Source: Hyphomicrobiales bacterium (lineage in GTDB: Bacteria > Pseudomonadota > Alphaproteobacteria > Rhizobiales > Beijerinckiaceae). From it: a stretch of DNA of 64,000 nt. Position numbers and translations under genes: made by a program. Location of the stretch: assembly GCA_027483505.1 (NCBI GenBank), contig JAIXUP010000055.1:1-64000 (forward strand). The letters are read 5' to 3'. Shown here in pieces: positions 18,624 to 27,107 of the stretch (positions within the stretch are counted from its first letter, which is position 1; the number at the start of each line of letters is the position of its first letter). The notes below the pieces were generated by a model that did not search any database, was not told the DNA's origin, and saw nothing but the letters and a program-made list of their open reading frames with translations.

Positions 18624-18824
18624 TCAGATTCGCCGCGAGAGCGGGAGGGCGTTCAGCGGCTGTGCCATCGCCCGGTCATTGCCGGCTTCAGCGCGCGGCT
18701 GGGGCGTGTCGATGGCGCCGATCGAGGCCGCCACGAGGCCGATGGCGAGGCTGAGCACCACGACGACGCTGGCAAGCGAGAGCGCGGACACCCGAGACGG
18801 CAGCGGAGTTCCGGAAACAGGCAT
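18624..18824 (-). CDS. possible small single-helix membrane protein
   Basis: A possible 66-residue protein with one clear hydrophobic helix (ALSLASVVVVLSLAIGLVA, residues about 13-31) and a polar Arg-rich tail (LPLSRRI). An ATG at 18863 would add 13 residues. Neither start has a convincing ribosome site, so the gene rests on the membrane segment and on filling an otherwise empty gap between potG and the DUF1127 gene. The family is unknown. Confidence 0.4.
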   Translation of the reverse strand: MPVSGTPLPSRVSALSLASVVVVLSLAIGLVAASIGAIDTPQPRAEAGNDRAMAQPLNALPLSRRI

Positions 18825-18910
18825 ATCAGGACAGCCCCAAGCACGACTCACGTGAGCCAACATCGTGATGAAGCGGGTGAGTCGCGGCGGAAAAGCGGCA
18901 AAACACGGGG

Positions 18911-18973
18911 CATGATTTTGGCCGGAGAGCCAATTGTTGCCAAATCATGAATCATTGATGCGTTTAACGCATG
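18911..18973. promoter_or_regulatory. palindrome-rich control region of the DUF1127 gene
   Basis: Two inverted repeats lie in an AT-rich patch 115-180 bases before the DUF1127 start. CATGATTTTGGC (18911-18922) pairs imperfectly with GCCAAATCATG (18939-18949). ATGCGTT-T-AACGCAT (18958-18972) is a perfect 7-bp-arm palindrome. They look like binding sites for a dimeric regulator. The regulator is not identified. Confidence 0.4.
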
Positions 18974-19088
18974 CCTTAAATTCATTATGTGGCCTGACGA
19001 TCTTTTTTCGCATGCCCTATATCAGGGTTGTTGCAGTGCACAAGACATGCACGCCGACCGATTCCAGACGCTATCCAAAGGAGCCACC

Positions 19089-19244
19089 ATGTTCATCGCA
19101 TCCATCATCGCCAAGGTTCAGTCCTTCCTGCGCTATCGCGAGACCGTCCGCGAACTGTCCAAGCTGTCCGACCGCGAGCTCGACGATCTCGGCATCAGCC
19201 GCGGCAACATCGAAGACATCGCGCGCCACTACTCGGCCGCCTGA
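19089..19244 (+). CDS. DUF1127 small protein
   Basis: A 51-residue basic protein made of one DUF1127 motif: VRELSKLSDRELDDLGISRG near residues 20-40, then an IEDIARHYSA tail. Such short proteins are abundant in Alphaproteobacteria; some have been linked to RNA turnover and to phosphate or carbon metabolism, but the role of this one is unknown. The start is decided by a strong AAAGGAG (19077-19083) 5 bases before the ATG. It is a single-gene unit with a palindromic control region upstream and a strong terminator directly after, suggesting high, regulated expression. Confidence 0.88.
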   Translation: MFIASIIAKVQSFLRYRETVRELSKLSDRELDDLGISRGNIEDIARHYSAA

Positions 19245-19274
19245 GCCATCCGACCTCCCTCCGAGGCCGACGCG

Positions 19275-19297
19275 AACCCGCCATCCGGCGGGTTTTT
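19275..19297 (+). terminator. rho-independent terminator of the DUF1127 gene
   Basis: CCCGCC (19277-19282), loop ATCC, GGCGGG (19287-19292), followed by TTTTT (19293-19297). It is a textbook intrinsic terminator 30 bases after the DUF1127 stop, and it separates that gene from the kinase-like gene. Confidence 0.88.
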
Positions 19298-19365
19298 GCG
19301 TTGATGAGACCCCGGATGCCAGAAAAGCGGTTTACTCGCTTTTGCAAACTGATCTAGGCAGTCGC

Positions 19366-20457
19366 ATGGCCAAGCCGACAAAGCCTTTTTCAGACGGACG
19401 CAAGCCCAGCACCGACACGTCAGCCTTCGTGCGCGTGGCGACACTGAAGTCGGATGTGTTCTCGACGATCGATCGCGGCTTCTGGCGGGACGAGGCCGGC
19501 GAGCATCCGGCGATCCGGCGTGATCTGACCACGGCGCGCTGGTGGGCCAAGCCGCTGGCGTGGCATTTCGGGGTCCGGGAGACGCGGTCGCTTGCGCGCG
19601 CCGCCGGCATTGAGGGCGTGCCGGCCCTGCACGCCGCCTCTGACGGGATCATCATCCGCGGCTTCATCGAAGGGCTGCCATTCCAGATGGCGAAGCCCTA
19701 TGGACAGGCTCATGTCTTCAGCGACGCCAAGCGTCTGCTGCGGCAAATGCGGCGCTCGGGCGTATGCCACAATGATCTGGCCAAGGAGCCGAACTGGCTG
19801 GTGACGCCGGACGGCAAAGCGGCCGTGACCGACTTCCAGCTCGCCAGCGTCCACGCCACGCGTGGACGCCTGTACCGCCTGCTGGCCCATGAAGACCTGC
19901 GCCATTTGCTCAAGCACAAGCGCAAGTTCTGCCCTGCAGCCATCACGCCCGGCGAACTGCGGGTGCTCAAGAAGAAGAGCCTGCCGGCCCGCATCTGGCT
20001 GATGACCGGCAAGAAGGTCTACAAACTGATCACGCGCGACCTCCTGGGCGTCCGTGACCGCGAGGGCGGCGGATTGCGCCTGCACCGCGAAGCGCCGCGC
20101 CTGGAAGCAGTTGCGGCCAGCCTTGAAGGGGTGAGCGCGGTGAGCATTGTCGGCTATCCCTACCGGCGCAAGGGCGTGGGGCTTTATGCCTTCGTCGAAG
20201 CGCAAGGCCTGTCAGCGCAGGACGTCATCGGCGGGCTGAAGGCGCGCGATCAGGCCGACCCGCCCGAACTGGTGCAGATCGTCGCCGCGCTGCCGCGCCG
20301 CGCCGATGGCGCCGTGATGACCGACGTGCTGTCGCTGATCGCCACCAACCAGATCGACCTGCTGGCTCCCCTGATCGCATCCGCGCCGGACCAGAGGCCG
20401 GTGATCGAAGCCATCATCGAGGGACGCCTCAATGTCACTGACCGCGGCCGGGACTGA
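19366..20457 (+). CDS. protein-kinase-like protein fused to an acyl-CoA-synthetase-type C-terminal domain
   Basis: A soluble 363-residue protein. Residues about 55-180 look like a compact RIO/Kdo-kinase-like fold: the catalytic loop CHNDLAKEPNWL (D137, N143) and the metal-binding aspartate in VTDFQLA (D156, DFQ in place of DFG) are visible, but no glycine-rich loop is obvious. Residues about 244-340 resemble the small C-terminal domain of AMP-forming acyl-CoA synthetases (VSIVGYPYRRKGVGLYAFVEA, then PPELVQIVAALPRRADGAVM), without the large adenylating domain. It follows the DUF1127 terminator and has AGG 7 bases before the ATG. The substrate is unknown; the two-domain reading is mine. Confidence 0.7.
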   Translation: MAKPTKPFSDGRKPSTDTSAFVRVATLKSDVFSTIDRGFWRDEAGEHPAIRRDLTTARWWAKPLAWHFGVRETRSLARAAGIEGVPALHAASDGIIIRGFIEGLPFQMAKPYGQAHVFSDAKRLLRQMRRSGVCHNDLAKEPNWLVTPDGKAAVTDFQLASVHATRGRLYRLLAHEDLRHLLKHKRKFCPAAITPGELRVLKKKSLPARIWLMTGKKVYKLITRDLLGVRDREGGGLRLHREAPRLEAVAASLEGVSAVSIVGYPYRRKGVGLYAFVEAQGLSAQDVIGGLKARDQADPPELVQIVAALPRRADGAVMTDVLSLIATNQIDLLAPLIASAPDQRPVIEAIIEGRLNVTDRGRD

Positions 20458-20599
20458 GAGCTGGGAGACGGGGGCGCCGGATGATCCCGTTCGCGCAGCA
20501 TGACTCTCCCGTTGTCAGGCCGACATCACGGCGCTTCATTCCGTCCGCCTGACGCCAAACGCTGTTGCCTGCCCAGAGAAACGGGCTTATCTCGCGGGC

Positions 20600-22051
20600 A
20601 TGACACTCATCAATCCCATCCATGTCATCGGCGGCGGCCTTGCGGGCTCGGAAGCGGCTTGGCAGATCGCGCAAGCCGGCGTTCCGGTGATCCTGCACGA
20701 GATGCGGCCCGAGCGCGGCACCGAGGCACACAAGACGGACGGCCTTGCCGAGCTGGTCTGCTCGAACTCGTTCCGGTCCGACGATGATGTGAGCAACGCG
20801 GTCGGCCAGCTGCACTGGGAAATGCGGCAGCTGAACTCCCTCATCATGGCGAGGGCGGACATCAATCAGGTTCCGGCCGGCGGCGCCCTTGCGGTCGATC
20901 GCGAAGGCTTCTCAGCGGCGGTCACGGCCGCGCTGGAGGAACACCCCCTGATCACGATCAACCGGCGCGAGGTGGCGGGGCTGCCGCCGGAGGATTGGGA
21001 TTCGGTGATCGTCGCCACCGGCCCCCTCACCTCGCCGGCACTCGCGAGCGCCGTGGCTGCGCTGACCGGCGAGAAGGAACTGGCTTTCTTCGACGCCATC
21101 GCGCCAATCGTCTATCGCGACAGCATCGACATGGACATGGCGTGGTTCCAGTCGCGCTATGACAAGACTGGCCCCGGCGGGACAGGCGCGGACTATCTGA
21201 ACTGCCCTATGACGAAGGACGAATACGAGGCCTTTGTCGATGCCCTGATCGCCGGCGACACCACCGATTTCAAGGAATGGGAAGCCAACACGCCCTATTT
21301 TGACGGTTGCCTGCCGATCGAGATCATGGCGGCGCGCGGCCGCGAAACCCTTCGATACGGCCCGATGAAGCCGATGGGCCTGACCAATCCGCGGCAGCCC
21401 GACGTCAAGGCGCATGCGGTCGTCCAGCTTCGGCAGGACAATGCGCTGGGGACGCTGTTCAACATGGTCGGCTTCCAGACCAAGCTGAAATATGCCGAAC
21501 AGGCGCGCATCCTCAGGATGATTCCGGGCTTGCAGAACGCCGAGTTTGCGCGGCTTGGCGGCCTGCACCGCAACACCTACCTCAATTCGCCGAAAGTGCT
21601 CGACAACAGCCTGCGCCTGAAGGCGGAGCCGCGGCTTCGCTTCGCCGGCCAGATCACAGGCTGCGAAGGCTATGTCGAAAGCGCGGCGATCGGCCTGATG
21701 GCCGGGCGCATGGCCGCCGCCGAACGGCTCGGCCGATCGCAGCCGATGCCGCCGGTCGAGACCGCGATGGGCGCGCTGCTCAACCACATCACGGGCGGGC
21801 ACATCATCACGATTGATGAGGGTCCACGCTCGTTCCAGCCGATGAACATCAACTTCGGCCTGTTCCCGCCGATCGAGGGCGCGGTCAAGGGGCCCGACGG
21901 CAAAAGGCTGCGGGGCCCCGCCAAAGCGCAGGCGCGCAAACGCGCTCTCACCGAACGCGCCAAGGACAGGCTGTCAGCCTGGACCCATGAGCCTGAGCCG
22001 TTCGACGCGGAGACGACGGTCGTCGCCCTGGCCCGGTCCGCTGCCGAATAG
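20600..22051 (+). CDS. trmFO: tRNA U54 methyltransferase, folate- and FAD-dependent
   Basis: TrmFO (formerly Gid) makes 5-methyluridine at position 54 of tRNA using methylene-tetrahydrofolate and FADH2, in the cytoplasm. The 483-residue protein opens with the FAD-binding [17 protein letters not shown]. It has the cysteine motif [11 protein letters not shown] near residue 53 and the second catalytic cysteine region [11 protein letters not shown] near 205. The [17 protein letters not shown] segment near 355 is the second FAD contact. The length is slightly above the usual 440-475. It is encoded tail-to-tail with the cold-shock gene, stop codons one base apart. Confidence 0.96.
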   Translation: MTLINPIHVIGGGLAGSEAAWQIAQAGVPVILHEMRPERGTEAHKTDGLAELVCSNSFRSDDDVSNAVGQLHWEMRQLNSLIMARADINQVPAGGALAVDREGFSAAVTAALEEHPLITINRREVAGLPPEDWDSVIVATGPLTSPALASAVAALTGEKELAFFDAIAPIVYRDSIDMDMAWFQSRYDKTGPGGTGADYLNCPMTKDEYEAFVDALIAGDTTDFKEWEANTPYFDGCLPIEIMAARGRETLRYGPMKPMGLTNPRQPDVKAHAVVQLRQDNALGTLFNMVGFQTKLKYAEQARILRMIPGLQNAEFARLGGLHRNTYLNSPKVLDNSLRLKAEPRLRFAGQITGCEGYVESAAIGLMAGRMAAAERLGRSQPMPPVETAMGALLNHITGGHIITIDEGPRSFQPMNINFGLFPPIEGAVKGPDGKRLRGPAKAQARKRALTERAKDRLSAWTHEPEPFDAETTVVALARSAAE

Positions 22052-22052
22052 G

Positions 22053-22268
22053 TCAGCCTTCGAGAGTTCTCAGGTTCGCGGCCACGGCCTTGCCTGTCCG
22101 CTTGTCTGTCGTGATCTCAAAGCTGATCTTCTGCCCGTCCTTGAGTGGCGCGCAGCCGGACCTCTCGACTGCGCTCACGTGGACGAAGACATCCTTGCCG
22201 CCATCATCGGGCAAAATGAAACCATACCCTTTGGTGGCATTGAACCACTTCACAGTACCATTCGCCAT
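22053..22268 (-). CDS. cold-shock domain protein
   Basis: This 71-residue single-stranded nucleic-acid-binding protein has both RNA-contact motifs: KGYGFI (RNP1, residues about 13-18) and VFVHVS (RNP2, about 27-32). The start [10 protein letters not shown] is the family standard, and AAGGG lies 7 bases upstream. The gene has about 200 bases before the next gene, room for the long 5' leader usual for cold-shock genes. It probably acts as an RNA chaperone; whether it is cold-induced cannot be told. Confidence 0.95.
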   Translation of the reverse strand: MANGTVKWFNATKGYGFILPDDGGKDVFVHVSAVERSGCAPLKDGQKISFEITTDKRTGKAVAANLRTLEG

Positions 22269-22469
22269 TCCAAGACCCTTTCCAAGGCAGACGCCTGACA
22301 AAGCGCCTGAGTCACATGAGGCCGCCACCGCATGCGCCGATCTTGGTCAAGGTCAACATGGGTTCAGCATCGCCGCGATCCCGCATGCGCCCGTCCCAGC
22401 CCGGCAGCAAAAACTAAGCGAGCAATCCGGGCATAATCAAGACGAAAGTTGAATGGCGCCGCGCGGGGC

Positions 22470-23405
22470 TCAGTGCATCGCCCGGCGCGCCTGGCGCCAG
22501 AGCGTCCATTGCCGGCGCCATTGCGGTGACTGGATCACAGAGGTGTAAGGGTCGTAGCCCGGCTTCTCCATCGCTGTCAGATAGGCTGCAACGAGTGAAA
22601 CCGGCAGGAATGCGGGCGCGATCTCGGGCATAATGGTGCCGCGCAACTGGATTGTCCGCTCCAGATGATGGCGCGCCAGACCCCGCATGTCAGCCAGCGC
22701 CGCCATCACGCCCGGGCCGCCGCGCCCCGACGCCACATCGTCCCGCGTCGCCCCGTAATGCAGCAGATACTCCTTCGGGACATAGACCTGTCCGTTCATG
22801 GCGTGCCAGGGAAAGGCGCGCATGAGACCGGTCACCGCGTAGGCCACGCCGGCATGGCCGGCTGCATCGGCAGCGCCGGGGTCCTTGCCGCCCGCCAGAA
22901 CCAGGCTGACCAGACGGATCAGCGCCGAACTCGTTTCGCCGCAATAGCCTTCGAGATCGGCGACGGTCGGCATCGGATCGTCATAAAGATCGAAGATGCG
23001 GGCGTCGATCATGCCGGCAAAGGCCTCGCGCGGCAGATTGAACGTCGCGATCGTGTGACGGAGGGCCGCCGCCACTGGATTGGCCATCACATCGCCGTGA
23101 TCTGATCCGTTGATCAGATCGCGCCACCATTGCAGGCGGACCTCGCCGGGCAAGGGGTCGGAGACGACATCACGAATCCGTGATATCTCGAAGTTGAAGG
23201 CATAGAGTGCGAAGACGTGGGGACGCTTGCTGGCTGCGGCGAACAAGGTTGCAAGGTAACGATCCTTGTCGACATCACGGATCAGGGTCTCGCAATACCT
23301 GTAGGCACCTTCGAGCCCATGAAGCGGCGAAGATTGCGCGTTTGTTGTCTGCAACGACATAGCGACATCATGCTTTCGGTTGCTGGCCAACCCTCCAGCA
23401 CTCAT
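22470..23405 (-). CDS. squalene/phytoene synthase-family protein, NDUFAF6-like
   Basis: A 311-residue all-alpha protein of the isoprenoid synthase fold. The first aspartate-rich position of true phytoene synthases (DxxxD) is degenerate here: FALYAFNFEISRIRDVVSD near residue 68. The second is FDLYDDPMPT near 140. It lacks neighbouring carotenoid or hopanoid genes. Instead it lies 28 bases downstream of the Mth938-like gene in the yajC-secDF operon, which matches the relatives of mitochondrial NDUFAF6, a complex I assembly factor. I infer that role rather than terpene synthesis. The start is uncertain: 23405 or the ATG at 23360. Confidence 0.8.
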   Translation of the reverse strand: MSAGGLASNRKHDVAMSLQTTNAQSSPLHGLEGAYRYCETLIRDVDKDRYLATLFAAASKRPHVFALYAFNFEISRIRDVVSDPLPGEVRLQWWRDLINGSDHGDVMANPVAAALRHTIATFNLPREAFAGMIDARIFDLYDDPMPTVADLEGYCGETSSALIRLVSLVLAGGKDPGAADAAGHAGVAYAVTGLMRAFPWHAMNGQVYVPKEYLLHYGATRDDVASGRGGPGVMAALADMRGLARHHLERTIQLRGTIMPEIAPAFLPVSLVAAYLTAMEKPGYDPYTSVIQSPQWRRQWTLWRQARRAMH

Positions 23406-23433
23406 CTGGATCAGGCGCGCGAAATTTCAATCG

Positions 23434-23823
23434 TCAGTCCACGGCGATCAGGGCCGCCGCAACCTTGCGGCCCTCCGCGACGAGGATGTTGTAGGTCCGC
23501 GCAGCTGGCGGCGTCGTCATCAGCTCGAGGCCGATCCTCAACTCCCGGAAACGCCAGCGCAGCGCCTCCGGCAGCGGCCTGAGGTTGAGTCCGGTGCCCA
23601 GAAGCAAGAGTTCAATCGTTCCTGCCTCGGCGAAGACATCAAGAAACTGGCTGGCGAGCCAAGGCTGGTTGTCGGTCGCAGCCCAGGCCCTGACGCCGGA
23701 GGGCAGCATCAGGATCGAGCCCTTGTGGCTCATCTCGGCGAAACGGAAGCCCCCGGCTCCGTAGGCGTCGATCAGGTGGCGGCCCGGAACGAAACCGTCA
23801 GGGCGCGCCCCTGGCGTCGCCAT
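23434..23823 (-). CDS. Mth938-like domain protein (NDUFAF3 relative)
   Basis: This small 129-residue protein of the Mth938-like (DUF498/DUF598) fold contains GFRFAEMSHKGSILMLPSGV near residue 25, IELLLLGTGLNLRPLP near 70 and TPPAARTYNILVAEGRKVA near 105, all family hallmarks. The ATG at 23823 is one base after the secF stop, indicating translational coupling. The mitochondrial relative NDUFAF3 assists assembly of respiratory complex I, and the bacterial gene commonly sits beside secDF. The function here is inferred from that. An upstream start at 23880 within secF is unlikely. Confidence 0.88.
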   Translation of the reverse strand: MATPGARPDGFVPGRHLIDAYGAGGFRFAEMSHKGSILMLPSGVRAWAATDNQPWLASQFLDVFAEAGTIELLLLGTGLNLRPLPEALRWRFRELRIGLELMTTPPAARTYNILVAEGRKVAAALIAVD

Positions 23824-23824
23824 G

Positions 23825-24811
23825 TCAGGCCTTGGCGCGGGCTGCGGCGGCCTTGGGTGCGCCCGCCTCGGGCTTGTCATCCTTGGCCGGATCGCCGCCT
23901 CCGGTCTTGAGGCCGAGATAGATCAGGATCGGCGCCGCGATGAAGATCGAGGAATAGGTGCCGATCACGATGCCGAACAGCATGGCGAGCGAGAACGAAC
24001 GCAACACCTCGCCGCCGAAGATCGCCATGGCCAGCATGGCCAGAAAGGTGGTGGTGGCGGTAATGACCGTGCGCGACAGGGTCGAGTTGATCGCGATGTC
24101 GATGACTTCGTAGAGCTGAAGCTTCTTGTATTTGCGCAGCATTTCGCGAATGCGGTCATAGACCACGACCGTGTCGTTCAGCGAATACCCCAGGATCGTC
24201 AGGATCACCGCGAGCGAGGTCATGTCGAAAGTCAGTTGCATGACCACGAAGAAGCCGATGGTCAGCACGATGTCGTGCAGGGTCGCGATGACGGCGCCGA
24301 TGGCGAACTGCCATTCGAAGCGGAAGCAAAGATAGATCAGCACGCCGATGATGCCGACGATCACGCCGATGGTGCCGTTCTGCACCAGTTCGCCGGAAAC
24401 GCGCGGACCAACCACCTCGACGCGGCGGAACTCGTAGTCATTGCCGAAGGTCTCGCGCAGCTTGGTCACGACATTCTGCTGCGCTTTTTCCTGCTCGGCG
24501 GTCGTCGGAGCGGTTTGCAGTTCGAGGCGCAGCAACAGTTCGCGCGGCGACCCGAATTCGGCCACCTCGACGGAACCGAAGCCAAGCGCGTTCGACTTTT
24601 CGCGCACCTGCGAAATGTTGGCCTGCGCCCCCTTGGCCTGCAACTCGACCAGCGTGCCGCCCTTGAAGTCGATGCCGAAATTCACGCCGATGGCGAAGAA
24701 GACGATGACGGTCAGAACCGACAGAAGCGCGGAGGCCGGAAAGCTCACCGCACGGAACCCCATGAAGGGGAATTTGGTGTCGTCGGGAATGAAGCGGAGA
24801 CGGAAAGCCAC
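23825..24811 (-). CDS. secF: protein translocase subunit SecF
   Basis: An inner-membrane partner of SecD that uses the proton gradient to help pull proteins through SecYEG. It has 328 residues and six helices. The first helix (FPASALLSVLTVIVFFAIG) is followed by GIDFKGGTLVEL (near 46); TLHDIVLTIGFF and GYSLNDTVVVYDRIRE (near 210) carry the conserved TM4/TM5 residues. The GTG at 24811 is preferred because GAGG lies 6 bases upstream; the TTG at 24823 overlaps the secD stop. It is directly downstream of secD. Confidence 0.96.
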   Translation of the reverse strand: MAFRLRFIPDDTKFPFMGFRAVSFPASALLSVLTVIVFFAIGVNFGIDFKGGTLVELQAKGAQANISQVREKSNALGFGSVEVAEFGSPRELLLRLELQTAPTTAEQEKAQQNVVTKLRETFGNDYEFRRVEVVGPRVSGELVQNGTIGVIVGIIGVLIYLCFRFEWQFAIGAVIATLHDIVLTIGFFVVMQLTFDMTSLAVILTILGYSLNDTVVVYDRIREMLRKYKKLQLYEVIDIAINSTLSRTVITATTTFLAMLAMAIFGGEVLRSFSLAMLFGIVIGTYSSIFIAAPILIYLGLKTGGGDPAKDDKPEAGAPKAAAARAKA

Positions 24812-24819
24812 GGTAAACC

Positions 24820-26409
24820 TCAAATCACGACTTTGGAGGGCCTGCGCCAGCGATACCAGGTCGCGATCATCAGGCGGCTCAAGGTGAAGGCCGTAAACAC
24901 GGTGGTCAGGATGCCGAGCGACAGCGTCACGGCAAAGCCGCGCACCGGGCCGGACCCCAGAAAGAACAGCACGATGGCGGCGATCAACGTGGTCAGGTTA
25001 GCATCAACGATGGTGCTGAGAGCACGCTCGAAGCCGGCGTCGAGCGCCGAGATGGCCGAACGGCCCATGCGGGCTTCCTCGCGCACGCGCTCATAGATCA
25101 GCACGTTCGCGTCCACCGCCATGCCGACCGTCAGCACGATGCCGGCAATGCCGGGCAGCGTCAGCGTCGCACCGATCACTGCCAGCAGGCCCAGGAGCAT
25201 GAAGACGTTGATGGTCACGGCAATCACGGCCACGACGCCGAAGAAGCCATAGGTCACGATCATGAACACGGCGACCAGAGCCATGGCCAGGTAGGAGGCG
25301 AGCAGGCCCGCGCGGATCGAATCGGCGCCAAGCCCGGCGCCGACCGTTCGCTCCTCGATGATCGCGAGCTTGGCCGGCAACGCGCCCGCCCGCAGCAGCA
25401 GCGACAGGCTGTTGACCTGCTCGACCGAGAACTGGCCGGAAATCTGGCCCGATCCGCCGGTGATCGGTGTCTGCACCACGGGAGCAGAAATCACTTCGTT
25501 GTCGAGCACGATGGCGAGCTGGCGTCCGACGCCGCGGGTGGTGGCGTCGCCGAAGCGCTGCGAGCCGCGGATGTTGAAGCGGAAGTTGACAATCGGCTGG
25601 CCGGTGCGCTGGTCGAACGAGGCCTGCGCATCGATCAGGTCCTCGCCCTCGACAATGACCGAACGCTCGACGGCGACAAGCTGGCCGGAGTCGCGGTTGC
25701 GCATCTGTTCGGTGTCCGCAGCGCCAGCCTCGGCGACGAAGCGGAACTGCAGTTTGGCGGTGCGGCCGAGGCGCTCCTTGAGCTGCTGCGGATCGGTCAG
25801 CCCCGGAACCTGGACCAGAATCCGGTCCAGTCCCTGGCGCTGGATCGATGGCTCCTTGGTGCCGTCGATGTTGATGCGCTTCTCGATGACTTCGATGGTC
25901 TGCTGGCCGACGCGGCGGATGCGCTCATTGAGGCCCAGATCGCTGTAGGTCATGGTAATCTGGCCGTCAGGCGCTTCGACGAGATCGATGGTCTGAGTTC
26001 CCGTGGGGCCGAAAAGTTGCTGTCCCGCTGGCTGCGCCAGAAGCCTGAGCTTAGGCAGCGCGCGCGCCCGGTCGTCAGCCTGCGGAATCCGGAACTGGAC
26101 CCCGCGCGGCTGCATGGCGATGCCGCCCTGAAGCGCCACGCGCTCCTCGCGCATCACGCGGCGGACATCGTCGCGCAACTGCGTGTTCATCGAGCGGATC
26201 AGGTCCGGCTTGTCGATCTCGAGCAGCACGTGTGCGCCGCCCTGAAGATCGAGGCCAAGAGAGACGGCCTTCTGCGGCACCCAGGCCGGAAGCGAACCGA
26301 ACACGGCCTTGCGCGTCGTCTCAGGCATCAGGCTCGGGACAGCCAGCAGGCAGCCGAGCAGGCTTGCCAGAATGATCAGGATCGACTTGATCCGGGAGAT
26401 CCGCATCAT
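24820..26409 (-). CDS. secD: protein translocase subunit SecD
   Basis: Inner-membrane subunit of the Sec accessory complex, 529 residues. It has an N-terminal helix (about 8-28), GLDLQGGAHVLLEID near 52 (family D1 motif), the large periplasmic P1 domain (about 60-350) and five C-terminal helices with GMAVDANVLIYERVREE near 445. The start has two adjacent ATGs (26409/26406). It lies in yajC-secD-secF order on the minus strand, as usual, with a pair of degenerate repeat units in the 190-base gap after yajC. Confidence 0.97.
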   Translation of the reverse strand: MMRISRIKSILIILASLLGCLLAVPSLMPETTRKAVFGSLPAWVPQKAVSLGLDLQGGAHVLLEIDKPDLIRSMNTQLRDDVRRVMREERVALQGGIAMQPRGVQFRIPQADDRARALPKLRLLAQPAGQQLFGPTGTQTIDLVEAPDGQITMTYSDLGLNERIRRVGQQTIEVIEKRINIDGTKEPSIQRQGLDRILVQVPGLTDPQQLKERLGRTAKLQFRFVAEAGAADTEQMRNRDSGQLVAVERSVIVEGEDLIDAQASFDQRTGQPIVNFRFNIRGSQRFGDATTRGVGRQLAIVLDNEVISAPVVQTPITGGSGQISGQFSVEQVNSLSLLLRAGALPAKLAIIEERTVGAGLGADSIRAGLLASYLAMALVAVFMIVTYGFFGVVAVIAVTINVFMLLGLLAVIGATLTLPGIAGIVLTVGMAVDANVLIYERVREEARMGRSAISALDAGFERALSTIVDANLTTLIAAIVLFFLGSGPVRGFAVTLSLGILTTVFTAFTLSRLMIATWYRWRRPSKVVI

Positions 26410-26490
26410 GGCTGATTCAGCCTCTTGTTGAACGACCCGGTTGCCGCACGCGGGTCGCGGCGTCGGAATCTCATGACATGCACATAGTCC

Positions 26491-26577
26491 CTGATCCTGA
26501 ACTTGTCGAAGGATTAGGGATCAGAAGATCGCCATCACGGCAGCCCCGCCTCATCCGTCGACAGGCTCAGGATGAGG
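26491..26577. repeat. REP-like repeat pair, copy A (degenerate)
   Basis: Two copies of an approximately 28-base palindromic unit in opposite orientation lie between yajC and secD. The unit at 26491-26517 (CTGATCCTGAACTTGTCGAA then GGATTAG) is degenerate. The unit at 26550-26577 begins CTCATCCGTCGACAGGCTCA. Unlike the copies at 33 kb, the order is reverse then forward. Confidence 0.8.
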
Positions 26578-26599
26578 AGCGTGGGGTGCCGGACCGGGC

Positions 26600-26944
26600 T
26601 CAGGTCTTGGCGGGTTCCTTGTCCTTGACCGGCTCGCCCTTGGAGCGGACGTCCGAGATCATCGACTTCACGAAGCGGACCTTGACGCCGTCGGCGATCT
26701 CGGCCTCGACCTCGCCATCGTCGATCACCTTGGTGACCTTCGCGATCAATCCGCCAGAGGTGACGATGGTGTCGCCGCGCCGCACGTTCGCGATCAGTTC
26801 ACGATGTTCCTTCATCCGCTTCTGCTGCGGGCGGATGATCAGGAACCACATGATCACGAAGATCAGGATGAACGGGACCAAAGACATGAAAATGTCAGCG
26901 CCGCCACCGGCTCCGGTGGCCTGGGCAAAAGCAGGGGTAATCAC
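26600..26944 (-). CDS. yajC: preprotein translocase subunit YajC
   Basis: A single-pass membrane protein of 114 residues that associates with SecDF. An Ala/Gly-rich N-terminus is followed by the helix FMSLVPFILIFVIMWFLIIR (about 19-38) and the signature RPQQKRMKEHRELI. The cytoplasmic part contains GDTIVTSGGLIAKVTKV. It is the first gene of the yajC-secD-secF set, divergent from the DUF815 ATPase gene. Confidence 0.96.
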   Translation of the reverse strand: MITPAFAQATGAGGGADIFMSLVPFILIFVIMWFLIIRPQQKRMKEHRELIANVRRGDTIVTSGGLIAKVTKVIDDGEVEAEIADGVKVRFVKSMISDVRSKGEPVKDKEPAKT

Positions 26945-27107
26945 GAATTATACCTCGCAGGGAAGTGGAAAAGGGCGCGTCGCCCGAAGCAGGCGGATTT
27001 CGGGCCGGACTATTATCCGAAGCGCCGCCGAAATCAATTGCGGGGATGGCGCCCGCGCCGATTTCGGTTCATGAGACTGGCCCCGTTGCCGCAGAAGCCT
27101 GATCGCC

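Noticed and set aside
23822-25096. Long plus-strand open frame opposite secF and secD
   Set aside because: It is antisense to two clearly conserved genes, has His/Asp/Arg-rich composition typical of reverse frames in GC-rich DNA, and no domain.
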